The notes: generated by a model not told the origin, from the sequence alone. A stretch of DNA of 9,423 nucleotides from an uncultured Phenylobacterium sp. (GCA_945952355.1 CAMFIW010000068.1:1-9423), one strand, 5' to 3'. Positions 1-8,106 are shown, counted from the first letter of the stretch. Program-made: numbers and translations.

Positions 1-1748
1 AGCACCGCGGCCTGGCGCTTGGCGCCGCCCATGGCGCTGGGCGGGCCGCCGGCGTTGCGGCCGGCGCCGTCGAGCAGCTTGAGGCGGAAGGCGAGCGGAT
101 CGACCCCCTGGGCGTGGGCGGCCTCGTCCATGAAGCTTTCCACCGCCCAGTTGGTCCAGCCGGGCCCGACCGAGCGCAGCCAGCCCGGCCGGAAGGCGCG
201 GTTGGCGAGGTCGTTCGAGATGGCCCGCACCCGATGGGCGCCCACCGTGTACCAGTGGTTCGCGCCGTTGATGGCGAAGGGGTCGTAGGCGACGCCGTTG
301 ACGCCCTTGGGCATGAAGAAAGGCGCCATCACCTCGGTCGGCCAGCCGGCGCAGGCGGCGTGGTCCATGGCGGCGACCCGACCGCCCTCGCCGAACGCCA
401 TGCGCACGGTCTGGACCGAGGGCGAGCGGAACGAATCGAAGCGGATGTCGTCGGCGCGCGTGAAGACCAGCTTCACCGGCTTGCCGATCGCCTTGGCGGC
501 GAGCGCGGCAGGCACGGCGTAGTCCCCGTTCAGCCGCCGGCCGAAGCCGCCGCCGAGCAGGTAGGTCTTCATGACGATCTTGTCTTCAGGCCGCCCGAGC
601 GCCTTGGCGAGGGTCGGCAGGATCAGCGACTGCCACTGGTTGCCGGCGTGGATCTCGAAGACGCCGTCCTTCTCCAGAGCCAGGGCGTTCACCGGCTCCA
701 TCTGGAAATGCAGGGCGCTGGCGGTGGTGTAGGTCGCCTCCAGGGTCGCCTTGGCGGACTTGAAGGCGTCGTCCACGCCGGGATCATCGACCACCGTGCC
801 GCCGGATTTCGGATCGGCGATCAGCTTGGCGGCGTGGGCCTGCAGGTCGGCTTCTGAGACCTTGGCGGTGTCGCCGTTGGTCCAGCTCACTTTCAGGGCT
901 TCGCAGGCGCGGTCGGCGGCGACGAAGCTGTCGGCCAGCACCACGATCCAGCCGGGGACCGTGTTCGAGGGATCGTCGAGCACCAGGTAGCGCTGATAGC
1001 CCGGCACGGCCTTGGCCGCGGCGTCGTCCACCGAGACGACCTTGGACTCGTTGCGCGTCGGCGGGATCTTCGGCCGGGCGTAGACCATATCCGGGACCAC
1101 GGCGTCGAGGCCGTAGACCCCCTGGCCGTTGGTCTTGGAGGGAATGTCGCGCGCATGGGTGTCGTGGCCGATCAGCCGCCGGTCGGCCTTGGCCTTGATC
1201 GGCATGGCCTTGAGGTCGTCGGCGCTGAAGGTGCGCTTCAGGTCGCCCTTGGCGACGATCTGGCCATAGGTGACGGACTTCCCGCCCGCGCTGACCACGC
1301 CCTTGCGGACCGTGCAGGCCTTCGGATCGGCGCCCAGCATCTTGGCGCCGGCCTCGGTGAGCGCGATGCGGCCGGCCGCGCCGGCCTGGCTCATCAGCGG
1401 GTAGGACTGCCAGACCGACCAGGAGCCGCCGGTGACCATCAGGCCCCACTTGGGGTCGGAATCGACGTGGACGATGCGGACTTTGTCCCAGTCGGCCTCC
1501 AGCTCGTCGGCGACGATGCGGGCGATGGCGGTGCCGACGTGCTGGCCCATCTCGGCGCGGATCACGTTGACGGTGACGACCCCGTCGCGGTCGATGCCGT
1601 ACCAGATGGTGGGCTCGAAGCCTGGCCCGGAGCTGGCCGGGCCGAGCGCCAGGGCCTGGGCGGCCGGCACGAAGCCGAACAGGGCGCCGCCGGCCGCGGC
1701 CGTGGCCAGGAAGCTGCGGCGGGAGAGGTCGGGAAGCGGCCGGTTCAT
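1..1748 (-). CDS. iorB: Molybdopterin-binding large subunit of an IorB-type molybdenum hydroxylase (partial, C-terminus off the left edge)
   Basis: This is the large catalytic subunit of a xanthine dehydrogenase-family enzyme, closest in architecture to isoquinoline 1-oxidoreductase beta. Such enzymes hydroxylate N-heterocycles or oxidise aldehydes at a Mo-cytosine-dinucleotide centre. I read 582 codons without a stop from the ATG at 1746-1748 to the window edge. Relatives are about 700-750 residues, so roughly 150 C-terminal residues, including the expected active-site glutamate, are missing. The N-terminus has a twin-arginine signal (SRRSFLAT, residues 9-16) followed by an Ala/Gly/Phe hydrophobic stretch ending near AAQA, so the enzyme is probably exported folded to the periplasm. 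Family landmarks are TGGSW (106-110), MEPVNA (350-355) and the molybdopterin-contact loop GGGFGRR (399-405). A GGGAG Shine-Dalgarno at 1756-1760 lies 7 bases before the start. The start overlaps the stop of the small-subunit gene as ATGA, implying translational coupling. The subunit assignment is secure; the substrate is unknown and the symbol names the family only. Confidence 0.9.
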   Translation of the reverse strand, partial: MNRPLPDLSRRSFLATAAAGGALFGFVPAAQALALGPASSGPGFEPTIWYGIDRDGVVTVNVIRAEMGQHVGTAIARIVADELEADWDKVRIVHVDSDPKWGLMVTGGSWSVWQSYPLMSQAGAAGRIALTEAGAKMLGADPKACTVRKGVVSAGGKSVTYGQIVAKGDLKRTFSADDLKAMPIKAKADRRLIGHDTHARDIPSKTNGQGVYGLDAVVPDMVYARPKIPPTRNESKVVSVDDAAAKAVPGYQRYLVLDDPSNTVPGWIVVLADSFVAADRACEALKVSWTNGDTAKVSEADLQAHAAKLIADPKSGGTVVDDPGVDDAFKSAKATLEATYTTASALHFQMEPVNALALEKDGVFEIHAGNQWQSLILPTLAKALGRPEDKIVMKTYLLGGGFGRRLNGDYAVPAALAAKAIGKPVKLVFTRADDIRFDSFRSPSVQTVRMAFGEGGRVAAMDHAACAGWPTEVMAPFFMPKGVNGVAYDPFAINGANHWYTVGAHRVRAISNDLANRAFRPGWLRSVGPGWTNWAVESFMDEAAHAQGVDPLAFRLKLLDGAGRNAGGPPSAMGGAKRQAAV

Positions 1749-2233
1749 GCCTTGGCTCCCGTCTTCTTGGCCGCTGGCTTGGCGGCGGGCTTGGGCGCGC
1801 CGGCCAGCTTGATGGCCTTCTTGATCCGCACATAGGCCATGCAGCGGCAGAGGTTGCCGTTCATGGCGGCTTCGATGTCGGCGTCGCTCGGATGCGGGTT
1901 CGATTTCAACAGGGCGGCGGCCTGCATGATCTGGCCGGACTGGCAGTAGCCGCACTGGGGAGCTTGAGCCTCCACCCAGGCCTTCTGCAGCGGATGGCTC
2001 CCGCCGAGGCCTTCGATGGTGGTGACCTTGGAGCCGGCGACCGCGCTGGCGGGGGTCAGGCAGGAGCGGATCGCTTGACCGTCCACATGCACCGTGCAGG
2101 CGCCGCATTGGCCGATCCCGCAGCCGAACTTGGTCCCCTTCAGACCGAGCTGGTCGCGGATCACCCAAAGCAGGGGCGCGTCATCCGGGCCCTCGACCTG
2201 AACGGGCCGCCCGTTGAGCTGGAAACTGGTCAC
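1745..2233 (-). CDS. iorA: [2Fe-2S] small subunit of an IorA-type molybdenum hydroxylase
   Basis: This 162-residue electron-transfer subunit passes electrons from the Mo centre of the large subunit through two [2Fe-2S] clusters. The plant-ferredoxin-like cluster ligands are C38, C43, C46 and C58 (CGIGQCGAC, then RSC). The second, helical domain supplies C94 and C97 (CGYC) and C129 and C131 (CRC). All eight cysteines are present. The third motif reads CRCMAY rather than the CRCGTY common in xanthine dehydrogenase relatives. The C-terminus adds a Lys/Ala/Pro-rich tail of about 20 residues beyond the usual domain. Translation starts at a GTG (2231-2233) behind a strong GGAGGA. No signal peptide is visible, so by analogy it would be carried out by its Tat-tagged partner. 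The stop overlaps the large-subunit start by four bases. No FAD subunit is seen, which fits the IorAB type; the external acceptor is not in the window. Confidence 0.93.
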   Translation of the reverse strand: MTSFQLNGRPVQVEGPDDAPLLWVIRDQLGLKGTKFGCGIGQCGACTVHVDGQAIRSCLTPASAVAGSKVTTIEGLGGSHPLQKAWVEAQAPQCGYCQSGQIMQAAALLKSNPHPSDADIEAAMNGNLCRCMAYVRIKKAIKLAGAPKPAAKPAAKKTGAKA

Positions 2234-2239
2234 GCCGCT

Positions 2240-2245
2240 TCCTCC
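2240..2245 (-). promoter_or_regulatory. Strong Shine-Dalgarno that fixes the GTG start of the small subunit
   Basis: On the minus strand the hexamer GGAGGA lies 6 bases before the GTG at 2231-2233. Because the start is a GTG, this near-perfect anti-16S match decides the choice. The product then begins MTSFQLNG, the expected first strand of the ferredoxin-like domain. Confidence 0.8.
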
Positions 2246-2291
2246 CCTGCTGATTGTCAGGCGGAGGCTGCGCCCTTTTGGCGAAGCTTGT

Positions 2292-4304
2292 CTAGACGGT
2301 CTTCGCTTTGCGCCAAGTCCAGACGTAGAGCCCCAGGGCGACCACCGCGTAGCCGAGGAAGGCCAGCAGGATGCCGGTCTTCTCGAAGCTGTCGCCCACG
2401 ACCGAGAGCGGGGTGGCCTTGCCGGTGACTACGATCAGCAGGGCCAGGACGACGTTGAACAGGCCCTCGCCGACGATCAGGCCGGAGACGGTCAGCACGC
2501 CGAGGCCCTTGGCGACCTGGCCCCACGGCCGCGACTTGGCCAAGCGGTCGAAGGTCCAGCCGGCGACGGCGCCCACCACGGTCGGCAGGATCACGGTCGA
2601 GGGCAGGTAGATGGCGATGCCGACCGCGAGCGGTGGGAGGCTGAGGCGCAGGCCGTCGGCCCGGGTCTTGGTGGTGGCGCGCAGGGTCTCGTCGACCAGG
2701 ACCATGGCCGCACCGATCAGGCCGCCGATCGAGATCAGGCCCCAGGGCAGGTCGCCGCCGACGACGCCGGTGGCGATCGTCGAGATCAGCGTCGCCTGGG
2801 GCGCCGGCAGCGGGTTGGCCGCGATGCCGTGGGTGGCGCCGGCGAAGCCGTTGGCCTTGTTCAGCAACTCCAGGATCGGCGGAATCACGGCCGAGCCCGC
2901 GACCACCCCGATGACAAGGGCGACCTGCTGGCGCCAGGGCGTGGCGCCGACGATCTGGCCGGTCTTGAGGTCCTGCAGGTTGTCATTGGCGCTGACCGCG
3001 ACGGCGATCAGGATGCCGGTGATCAGGAGCGCGAAGGCCACCAGCGGTTTGGGGTCGCCTCCCTTGGCGACCGCTCCGGCGATGGCTACCGCGGTGAGCG
3101 AGGCGCCCAGCACGGCCAGGATCGCGACACCCGAGACGGGGCTGTTGGACGAGCCGATCAGGCCGGCCATGTAGCCGCAGACCGCGGCGACCGCGAAGCC
3201 GATGACCACGATGTAGAGCACGCCGGCGGTCACCAGCGGCAGGCCCAGAGGCGCCAGGGGCCCGCCGGAGATGAACTGCAGGATCAGCCAGGCGATCGGC
3301 AGGATGCAGGCCAGCGAGACCAGTCCGACCCAGGTGATCGGCATGTCGCGTTCCTCGATGGCCAGGCTGTCGGCCTCGCCCGCGCGTCGCTTGGTCTGGG
3401 CGGCGATGGCGGCCGCCAGTCCGGCGCCGACCGGGGCGGCGAGCTTCAGCAGGGTCCAGATGGCCGCCACGCCGATCGCGCCGGCGCCCATGAAGCGGAC
3501 CTGGTGCTTCCAGACGCCCTGGGCGAGATCGGCGGCCGTGGCCGTGGCGTCGGGATGCATGTGGGTGAGGATCGGCACCGCGATCCCCCAGGCGATGATC
3601 ACGCCGGTCAGTTGAGCGATGCCCACGGCGATGCCCATCAGGTGGCCGGCGCCCAGCAGGGCCAGCGAGACCGAGCCGCCGAAGCCGGTGGCCGATCCGG
3701 CGCCGAAGCGGAAGAAGCTCGCCACCTCGCCCGCGAAGACACGCATGGCCACCAGGGCCGCGACGCCGGCGGAGACAGCGGAGCCCGCCACGATCGCGAC
3801 CAGCCCCGCCTTGCCCTCGGCGGCGGCCGCGCCGTCCTGGTCGCGCGAGCCGGAGCCGACCTTCAGCACCTCGCCGGCCGCGACGCCTTCCGGGTAGGGC
3901 AGGGGCGAATTCGTGACCAGCGCCCGGCGCAGCGGGATCGTATACATGACCCCCAGCACACCCCCGAGGGCGCAGATGCCAAAGGTGGTCCAGAAGGGGA
4001 AGCCGGTCCACCAGCCGATCATCACCAGGCCGGGCAGAACGAAGATCACCGAGCTCATCGCGCCCGCGGCCGAGGCCACGGTCTGGACGACGTTGTTTTC
4101 CCAGATGGTCGAGTCCTTGAAGGCCCGCAGCAGGGCCATCGAGATGACCGCGGCCGGGATCGAGGAGGCGAAGGTCAAGCCGACCTTGAGGCCCAGATAG
4201 ACGTTGGCCGCCGTGAAGACGAGGGTGATCAGCACCCCCAGGATCACGCCCCGGATCGTCAGTTCGACGCGGGAGGGGGTGGAGGCGGTCTCGGCGGCGG
4301 CCAT
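2292..4304 (-). CDS. OPT-family (oligopeptide/metal-chelate) membrane transporter
   Basis: A 670-residue polytopic inner-membrane protein of the OPT/YSL superfamily, whose members take up small peptides or metal-chelate complexes. Bacterial members are mostly uncharacterised, so the substrate is open. It has a short cytoplasmic N-terminus, then many hydrophobic segments spread along the chain (I estimate about 14-16). Family-typical stretches include [14 protein letters not shown], with acidic and small residues after the third or fourth segment; [10 protein letters not shown] in the middle; and [18 protein letters not shown], the most recognisable OPT signature. Length is normal for bacterial OPT proteins. 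The ATG at 4302-4304 follows an AGGA about 7 bases upstream, and a promoter-like sequence lies some 40-70 bases upstream. The stop is a TAG at 2292-2294. The next gene on the strand, the [2Fe-2S] subunit, begins 58 bases downstream, so read-through into the hydroxylase genes is possible. I see no truncation or frameshift. Confidence 0.93.
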   Translation of the reverse strand: MAAAETASTPSRVELTIRGVILGVLITLVFTAANVYLGLKVGLTFASSIPAAVISMALLRAFKDSTIWENNVVQTVASAAGAMSSVIFVLPGLVMIGWWTGFPFWTTFGICALGGVLGVMYTIPLRRALVTNSPLPYPEGVAAGEVLKVGSGSRDQDGAAAAEGKAGLVAIVAGSAVSAGVAALVAMRVFAGEVASFFRFGAGSATGFGGSVSLALLGAGHLMGIAVGIAQLTGVIIAWGIAVPILTHMHPDATATAADLAQGVWKHQVRFMGAGAIGVAAIWTLLKLAAPVGAGLAAAIAAQTKRRAGEADSLAIEERDMPITWVGLVSLACILPIAWLILQFISGGPLAPLGLPLVTAGVLYIVVIGFAVAAVCGYMAGLIGSSNSPVSGVAILAVLGASLTAVAIAGAVAKGGDPKPLVAFALLITGILIAVAVSANDNLQDLKTGQIVGATPWRQQVALVIGVVAGSAVIPPILELLNKANGFAGATHGIAANPLPAPQATLISTIATGVVGGDLPWGLISIGGLIGAAMVLVDETLRATTKTRADGLRLSLPPLAVGIAIYLPSTVILPTVVGAVAGWTFDRLAKSRPWGQVAKGLGVLTVSGLIVGEGLFNVVLALLIVVTGKATPLSVVGDSFEKTGILLAFLGYAVVALGLYVWTWRKAKTV

Positions 4305-4345
4305 GCAGGGGTCCTGAACTTCACCGCAACGGCGCGGTCGCGCCA

Positions 4346-4374
4346 GTTAGAGCCTCATGGCGCGGCGGGCTCAA
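4346..4374 (-). promoter_or_regulatory. Candidate sigma-70/73-type promoter for the OPT transporter
   Basis: On the minus strand TTGAGCC (4374-4368) is followed after 14 bases by GCTCTAAC (4353-4346). The Caulobacter crescentus housekeeping consensus, from memory, is TTGACGS, 10-14 bases, GCTANAWC. The -10 half matches at 7 of 8 positions and the -35 half at 5 of 7. A start site near 4340 would give a leader of about 35 bases carrying the AGGA ribosome site. It lies in the divergent gap, where a promoter is needed. The match was found by eye and depends on the alphaproteobacterial assignment. Confidence 0.45.
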
Positions 4375-4452
4375 GGGGGCGCGCCACAGAACCGACCCGA
4401 TCGCCCGCTAGAGCGCGGCCAGCTTGGGGGGCCAAGCCTGCTTCCGTCCGCC

Positions 4453-4457
4453 GGAGA
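4453..4457 (+). promoter_or_regulatory. Ribosome binding site selecting the GTG start at 4464
   Basis: GGAGA sits 7 bases before a GTG. The reading frame stays open far upstream of this point, but upstream it runs antisense to the transporter gene. This site therefore marks where the real gene most likely begins. Confidence 0.55.
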
Positions 4458-4463
4458 CACCCA

Positions 4464-5285
4464 GTGCCCCCCTCCGACCTTTCCTCGAAGAACCCCTTCG
4501 CTCGCCCCAGCGCCTACGGGAACGTGCCGCCCGTGCGCCTGGCCGTTTCACGGCCCGCCGCCGCCCCACGACCCCAGGCTCAGGAGCCGCCCCGCGCCTC
4601 GGCCGGCCCCGTCATCGTGTCGGGGTTTTCAGCGCCGCCGCCGCGTCCGCGAGCCAGCCCGCAAAAGCCGGCGGCCGCGCCGCGCCTCGCCACCGACGAA
4701 TTCGATTTCGCCCCGGTCTTCGACGAGCGCCCAGCGCCGCCGCCGCTGGCTGAGGTTCCGCGGCCCGAACCGGAGCCTGAACCCGCCGTGGTGGTCGAGT
4801 CCATCTTCGTCGCGCCGCCGCGCGCGCATCGGCGGAGGCCGTCCTGGCCCATCATCGCGATCGCCGGCGGAGCCGGGGCGACGGTGGTGGTGCTGGGAGT
4901 GGCGGCCGCCTGGTCGGCGCGGACCCCGGCGGACGCGTTGCGCCCGACCGTGACGGCCGTCCCAACGCCAGTCGCCGGCGCCCCGCCGCGCGCGATGCTC
5001 GAGCCCGCGCCGACCCCGGCCGCGTCGCCACCGGTCGTTCAGGCCGCCGCCCAGCCGCCGCCGATTGCTCCTCCCAAGGTGGCCAAGGCCGCGCCGCGTC
5101 TCACCCCTGCGGCTCCGGCGTCGCGTCCCGCCACGACCGCTCCGGCGCCGGAGGCGACGCCGGTGCTCGCGGTTCCGCCGCCGATCGCGCCCCAGCCCGC
5201 CGCGACCGCGGAATCGTCCGCTCCGACGCCGAGGCCGACCGATCCCGAGGCGCCGGTCTCGACCCGCGCCCGCACACCCGACTGA
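4464..5285 (+). CDS. Unrecognised proline/alanine-rich single-pass membrane protein
   Basis: I do not recognise this 273-residue protein. Residues 1-125 are Pro/Ala/Arg-rich and mostly disordered in character. They include an acidic-aromatic patch (DEFDFAPVFDE) and a glutamate-proline stretch (PEPEPEP). A basic HRRRPSWP then leads into a single hydrophobic segment, about residues 129-151 (IIAIAGGAGATVVVLGVAAAW). The remaining ~120 residues are Pro/Ala/Thr-rich with almost no predicted fold. The arginines before the segment suggest an N-in, C-out topology, placing the second half in the periplasm. There is no cleavable signal and no SPOR, TonB or other C-terminal domain that I can see. The GTG start is chosen for its GGAGA site. 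The hydrophobic segment appears in this frame and not in the competing ones, which supports this frame over the arginine-rich antisense alternative. It lies 44 bases before the glycosidase-like gene on the same strand. A scaffold or envelope-associated role is possible but unproven. Confidence 0.6.
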   Translation: MPPSDLSSKNPFARPSAYGNVPPVRLAVSRPAAAPRPQAQEPPRASAGPVIVSGFSAPPPRPRASPQKPAAAPRLATDEFDFAPVFDERPAPPPLAEVPRPEPEPEPAVVVESIFVAPPRAHRRRPSWPIIAIAGGAGATVVVLGVAAAWSARTPADALRPTVTAVPTPVAGAPPRAMLEPAPTPAASPPVVQAAAQPPPIAPPKVAKAAPRLTPAAPASRPATTAPAPEATPVLAVPPPIAPQPAATAESSAPTPRPTDPEAPVSTRARTPD

Positions 5286-5288
5286 CGC

Positions 5289-5317
5289 TTCACGGGAACG
5301 TCGGCGCCGACTAGACC
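5289..5317 (+). promoter_or_regulatory. Candidate promoter for the glycosidase-like gene, implying a near-leaderless message
   Basis: TTCACGG (5289-5295) is followed after 14 bases by ACTAGACC (5310-5317). These match the remembered Caulobacter housekeeping consensus at 6 of 7 and 6 of 8 positions. A start site 6-7 bases later would fall at about 5324, only a few bases before the ATG at 5330. No Shine-Dalgarno is visible in front of that ATG, which is consistent with leaderless initiation. The match is moderate and could be chance. Confidence 0.3.
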
Positions 5318-5329
5318 GTTGGTTCTTCG

Positions 5330-7084
5330 ATGGCTGCCGAGGGACATCAGCTCTTGAGCACCGCCCCACTCTCCGCGCGAGCCGACGGGCGCGTGGACGC
5401 CGTCCGGGCGGTCCGCTTGCCGATCATGGCGCCGCGGCTGCAGGCGGTCTTCGATCCCGACGGCGAGATCGAGCTGTCGCTTTGGGGCGCCGGCGCCCTG
5501 GGCCGTGCGCGGACGACCCCGATCGAGGGGCCCTACGTGGCGGCCCCGAACCTGATGGTGGGTCGCGACGGCGCGGTCTATGCCGCCCAGTCCGACCCGG
5601 TCCTGCTGCTGCGGGGGGGCGCGTTCAAGAGCTTCGCGCCGGCCCGCAGGTGCGCCTCGTGGGACCGCGCCGAACATCCCCGCACACGCGTCGCCAAGGA
5701 TGGCGCGCGGCGACGCTACGAACTGCCCTGGGGTGAGGCGATCTTCGAACAGCGTGGTGACGACCTGCTGGTCGCCCTGGGAGCCGAGCGCGACGAGGCC
5801 GAGCGCGGCCTGGGCCTGTCGGTCGAGACCATCGTCACCGAGGCGGAGCACTACGCCGCCCGGTGCGACATGCTGCCGGAGGCCGATCCGGTGATGCGCT
5901 CGATGGTGATGCAGGGGGCGCACGCGGCCCTATCGGCCGTGCGGCGCGACGAGCGCGGGCGCTTCGATGGCCTGGCCGCGGGCCTCGCCTATTCGACACC
6001 TGCGAGGACCTACTACCGCGACGGCTACTGGACGCTTCAGCTCCTTCTCACGGCCGCGCCAGCGGTGGTCCACGCTCAGATCGACCTGCTGGCCGCCGGC
6101 GTGCAGCCGGATGGCGAGGCGCCTTCGGGCGTGATCGTCTCCGGTCCCGAGCAGGCCCAGGCCTGGGAGACCCTGCGCACGACGGTCTTCGGCTTCGATT
6201 GGATACACAAGCACCGCGCCGACTGGTGGAGCGACCACTTCGACAGCCCGCTGTTCTTCGTCCTGACCCTGGCCGACTATGTCCGCGCCACCGGCGACCT
6301 CGAGCCCGTGGACCGCAACTGGCCGTTCGTTCGGGCGATCTACGAGCGCTATGTCGGTCTGTCCGTTGACGGCCTGCCGGTGAAGCCGCGCCACGACCGC
6401 GACTGGGCGGACAATGTCTATCGCGGCGGCTGGGTGGCCTACGACATCGGCCTGTGGGTGGGGGCGCTCGACGCGATCGCCGAACTCGGTGCGGCCCAGG
6501 ACCCGGAGCTGGCCAGCCGCGCCCGCGCGACCGCCGTCGGGGCCCGGGCGGCGGTGGCGGGGAAGCTGCGGCGCGGCGAGGGCGCCTATCCCGACTACAT
6601 GGATCCCGACGGCGCGATCGTCGAGCCTCACCTGACCCTCGACAGCCTCACCCTGCTGCGCCACGACGCGGTCGGCCAGACCGAGGCCTTGAAGGTTCTG
6701 GCGCGGGTGCGCACGGAGCTGGAGAGCCGGCACAACGGCCGCCAGGGCCACGGCGATTGGGGCATGATGTGCGCCTGGCCGCCCTATTCGCGGCGCGGCG
6801 ACCTGCGCTCCAAAACCGCCTTCCCGCTGCGCTATCACAACGGCTCCGACTGGCCCTGGCTCGACGGCGTCTATGCCGGCGAGCGTCTGCGCCGCGGCCT
6901 CGACGGCTGGCGCTATCCCCTGACCCGCTGGTGGGAGATCTGCCTGGCCAACGGCTGGCTGGGGGCGGTCGAGTATTTCGCCCCGCCCTGGGGGCGCGGC
7001 TCGCTCCTGCAAGGCTGGTCGGGCCTGCCCGCGGCCGTGGCGCTGCAATATCGCGACGTGATCCTGAAGGGCGATCCCGGCTAG
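5330..7084 (+). CDS. Six-hairpin (alpha/alpha toroid) glycosidase-like protein, glycogen-debranching / amylo-alpha-1,6-glucosidase related
   Basis: A 584-residue, apparently cytoplasmic protein with no signal peptide or membrane segment. Residues ~1-160 look like a beta-rich N-terminal domain and ~190-570 like an (alpha/alpha)6 toroid. Toroid-glycosidase motifs are YYRDGYW (228-234), HDRDWADN (355-362) and YHNGSDWPWLDG (502-513). The last resembles the (Y/H)xNGGxWPW element of glycogen-debranching and invertase-type enzymes. By analogy D231 is the likeliest catalytic acid, but I cannot assign the second residue or the sugar. The best guess is a glycoside hydrolase acting on alpha-linked oligosaccharides; an inactive or unclassified relative cannot be excluded. 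The ATG is the first possible start, since an in-frame TAG lies at 5312-5314 and no TTG or GTG intervenes. No good ribosome site precedes it. The gene follows the proline-rich membrane protein by 44 bases. It ends in a CTAG shared with the opposing hydrolase gene, so no conventional terminator fits between the two. Confidence 0.78.
   Translation: MAAEGHQLLSTAPLSARADGRVDAVRAVRLPIMAPRLQAVFDPDGEIELSLWGAGALGRARTTPIEGPYVAAPNLMVGRDGAVYAAQSDPVLLLRGGAFKSFAPARRCASWDRAEHPRTRVAKDGARRRYELPWGEAIFEQRGDDLLVALGAERDEAERGLGLSVETIVTEAEHYAARCDMLPEADPVMRSMVMQGAHAALSAVRRDERGRFDGLAAGLAYSTPARTYYRDGYWTLQLLLTAAPAVVHAQIDLLAAGVQPDGEAPSGVIVSGPEQAQAWETLRTTVFGFDWIHKHRADWWSDHFDSPLFFVLTLADYVRATGDLEPVDRNWPFVRAIYERYVGLSVDGLPVKPRHDRDWADNVYRGGWVAYDIGLWVGALDAIAELGAAQDPELASRARATAVGARAAVAGKLRRGEGAYPDYMDPDGAIVEPHLTLDSLTLLRHDAVGQTEALKVLARVRTELESRHNGRQGHGDWGMMCAWPPYSRRGDLRSKTAFPLRYHNGSDWPWLDGVYAGERLRRGLDGWRYPLTRWWEICLANGWLGAVEYFAPPWGRGSLLQGWSGLPAAVALQYRDVILKGDPG
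7081..7084. other. CTAG tetramer containing the stop codons of two convergent genes
   Basis: The palindrome CTAG supplies TAG on the plus strand (7082-7084) for the glycosidase-like gene. It also supplies TAG on the minus strand (7083-7081) for the serine hydrolase. The coding regions therefore overlap tail to tail by four bases, and no intergenic terminator exists. Confidence 0.9.
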
Positions 7085-8106
7085 CGGAACAGGCCGATCG
7101 TCTCCGCGACCCAGGCCTTGAGCTGGTCCCTCATCTCGGTGGGGGTCTTGCCGTTGCGCACCATGATCAGGTCCAGCTCCGGGACCAACACAATGAACTG
7201 GCCCTCGTGGCCGTTGGCCGAGAAGGTGCCGGGGCCGGCGAGATCCAGCCACCAGTGCGCGCCGTAGCGGCCCTCGGTCACGCCTTCCTGCTGCCAGGTC
7301 GGGATCCGGGCATAGTCGGCCCAGGCTTCGGGCAGCAACCGACGGCCCTCCCAAACCCCATCGCGCAGATAGAGCAGGCCGAAACGCGCGAAGTCGCGGG
7401 CGGTGCAGAAACAGAAGGACGAGCCGATGAAGGTCCCGGCGGGGTCGAACTTCGGAATCGAACTCGTCATGCCCAGCGGCCCGAACAGGCGCTCGCGCAT
7501 GAACGTTTCGAAGTCCGGGCCATAGGCGTCGATCGTTCGGGCGAGCGCGCGTGCGACGATGTTCGTCGTGCCGCTGGAATAGGACCAGAAGCAATCCGGG
7601 TCGTGCGCGAGCGGCTTGTCGGCGGCGTAGTGGGCGACGTCGTCCTTCCCCTCGCCCCACATCATGGCGATGGTGTCCGACGCCTTGTCGGGCTCGTAGA
7701 CCTCGGAGAATTCCAGGCCGCTGGACATGCGCAGGAGCTGGTCCAGCGTGATCGCCCCGCGCGGATCGCCGGGCTCGCGCCACTCGGGGACATTGGCCGG
7801 CGCCTCGATGTCGAGCCGCCCGTCACCCACCAGAATGCCGGCCAGCGCATGGGTGATCGACTTGGCCATCGACCAGGACATGCAGGTCTTGTCCGGCCCG
7901 TGGTCGGGCCCATAGCGCTCGTAGATCAGCCGCCCGCCCAGGACGATGACCACCGCGTGGGTTTCGACGAAGGCCGAGAAGCCCTTTTCCAGGTGGGCCT
8001 CGAACGTCCGACGATCCAACGTGGAGGGCAGGCCGCCCGTGGGCCAGGCCTCCGTCGGCCAAGGCGTTCCGGTGGGCTGGGCGGGCAGGGGCGGCAGGGT
8101 GCTCAT
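7081..8106 (-). CDS. Serine hydrolase of the class C beta-lactamase / 6-aminohexanoate-dimer hydrolase family
   Basis: A 341-residue hydrolase with the penicillin-binding-protein-like fold. The nucleophile motif SxxK is S79-M-A-K82 in SWSMAKS. The second motif is centred on Y176 (FWSYSSGTTN), the Tyr-Ser pattern with a later Asn of NylB/EstB-type esterases and amidases rather than the YxN of AmpC. The third motif, replacing KTG, is H300-E-G302 (GHEGQF). Both the general architecture (LLRMSSGLEF; LFGPLGM; ARDFARFGLLYL) and the length are normal for the family. There is no signal peptide; the N-terminus is Pro/Trp-rich, so a cytoplasmic location is likely and a role as a resistance beta-lactamase is unlikely. 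Probable activity is hydrolysis of an ester or small amide of unknown identity. The ATG at 8104-8106 has only a weak AAGG 9 bases upstream. The gene lies 68 bases downstream of the serine dehydratase on the same strand and may be read from its promoter. Its stop overlaps that of the opposing glycosidase-like gene. Confidence 0.85.
   Translation of the reverse strand: MSTLPPLPAQPTGTPWPTEAWPTGGLPSTLDRRTFEAHLEKGFSAFVETHAVVIVLGGRLIYERYGPDHGPDKTCMSWSMAKSITHALAGILVGDGRLDIEAPANVPEWREPGDPRGAITLDQLLRMSSGLEFSEVYEPDKASDTIAMMWGEGKDDVAHYAADKPLAHDPDCFWSYSSGTTNIVARALARTIDAYGPDFETFMRERLFGPLGMTSSIPKFDPAGTFIGSSFCFCTARDFARFGLLYLRDGVWEGRRLLPEAWADYARIPTWQQEGVTEGRYGAHWWLDLAGPGTFSANGHEGQFIVLVPELDLIMVRNGKTPTEMRDQLKAWVAETIGLFR

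Noticed and set aside
784..1833. A 349-codon minus-strand frame, Arg/Pro-rich
   Set aside because: It overlaps the Mo-hydroxylase large subunit in another frame. The large subunit has clear family motifs; this frame has none.
2234..2291. Terminator hairpin between the transporter and the [2Fe-2S] subunit
   Set aside because: Only a 4-bp stem (CGCC...GGCG around an A-rich loop) is visible, without a U-run; too weak to call.
4407..4414. GCTAGAGC as a -10 box for the gene at 4464
   Set aside because: It matches the remembered consensus at 7 of 8 positions, but no TTGAC-like -35 is present at the proper spacing.
2214..5285. A 1023-codon open frame on the plus strand
   Set aside because: Its first ~2250 bases lie antisense to the well-supported OPT transporter and read as low-complexity Asp/Gly/Arg/Gln, typical of a GC-rich shadow. 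Only the part from the GTG at 4464 has its own ribosome site and a membrane span.
4629..5369. A 246-codon minus-strand frame opposite the proline-rich protein
   Set aside because: It is almost entirely Arg/Gly, as expected from the complement of Pro/Ala codons, with no hydrophobic or conserved segment.
5930..7783. A 617-codon minus-strand frame across the glycosidase-like gene and the hydrolase
   Set aside because: It covers two real genes, one in antisense and one in another frame, with Arg/Gly/Ala-rich composition and no recognisable domain.
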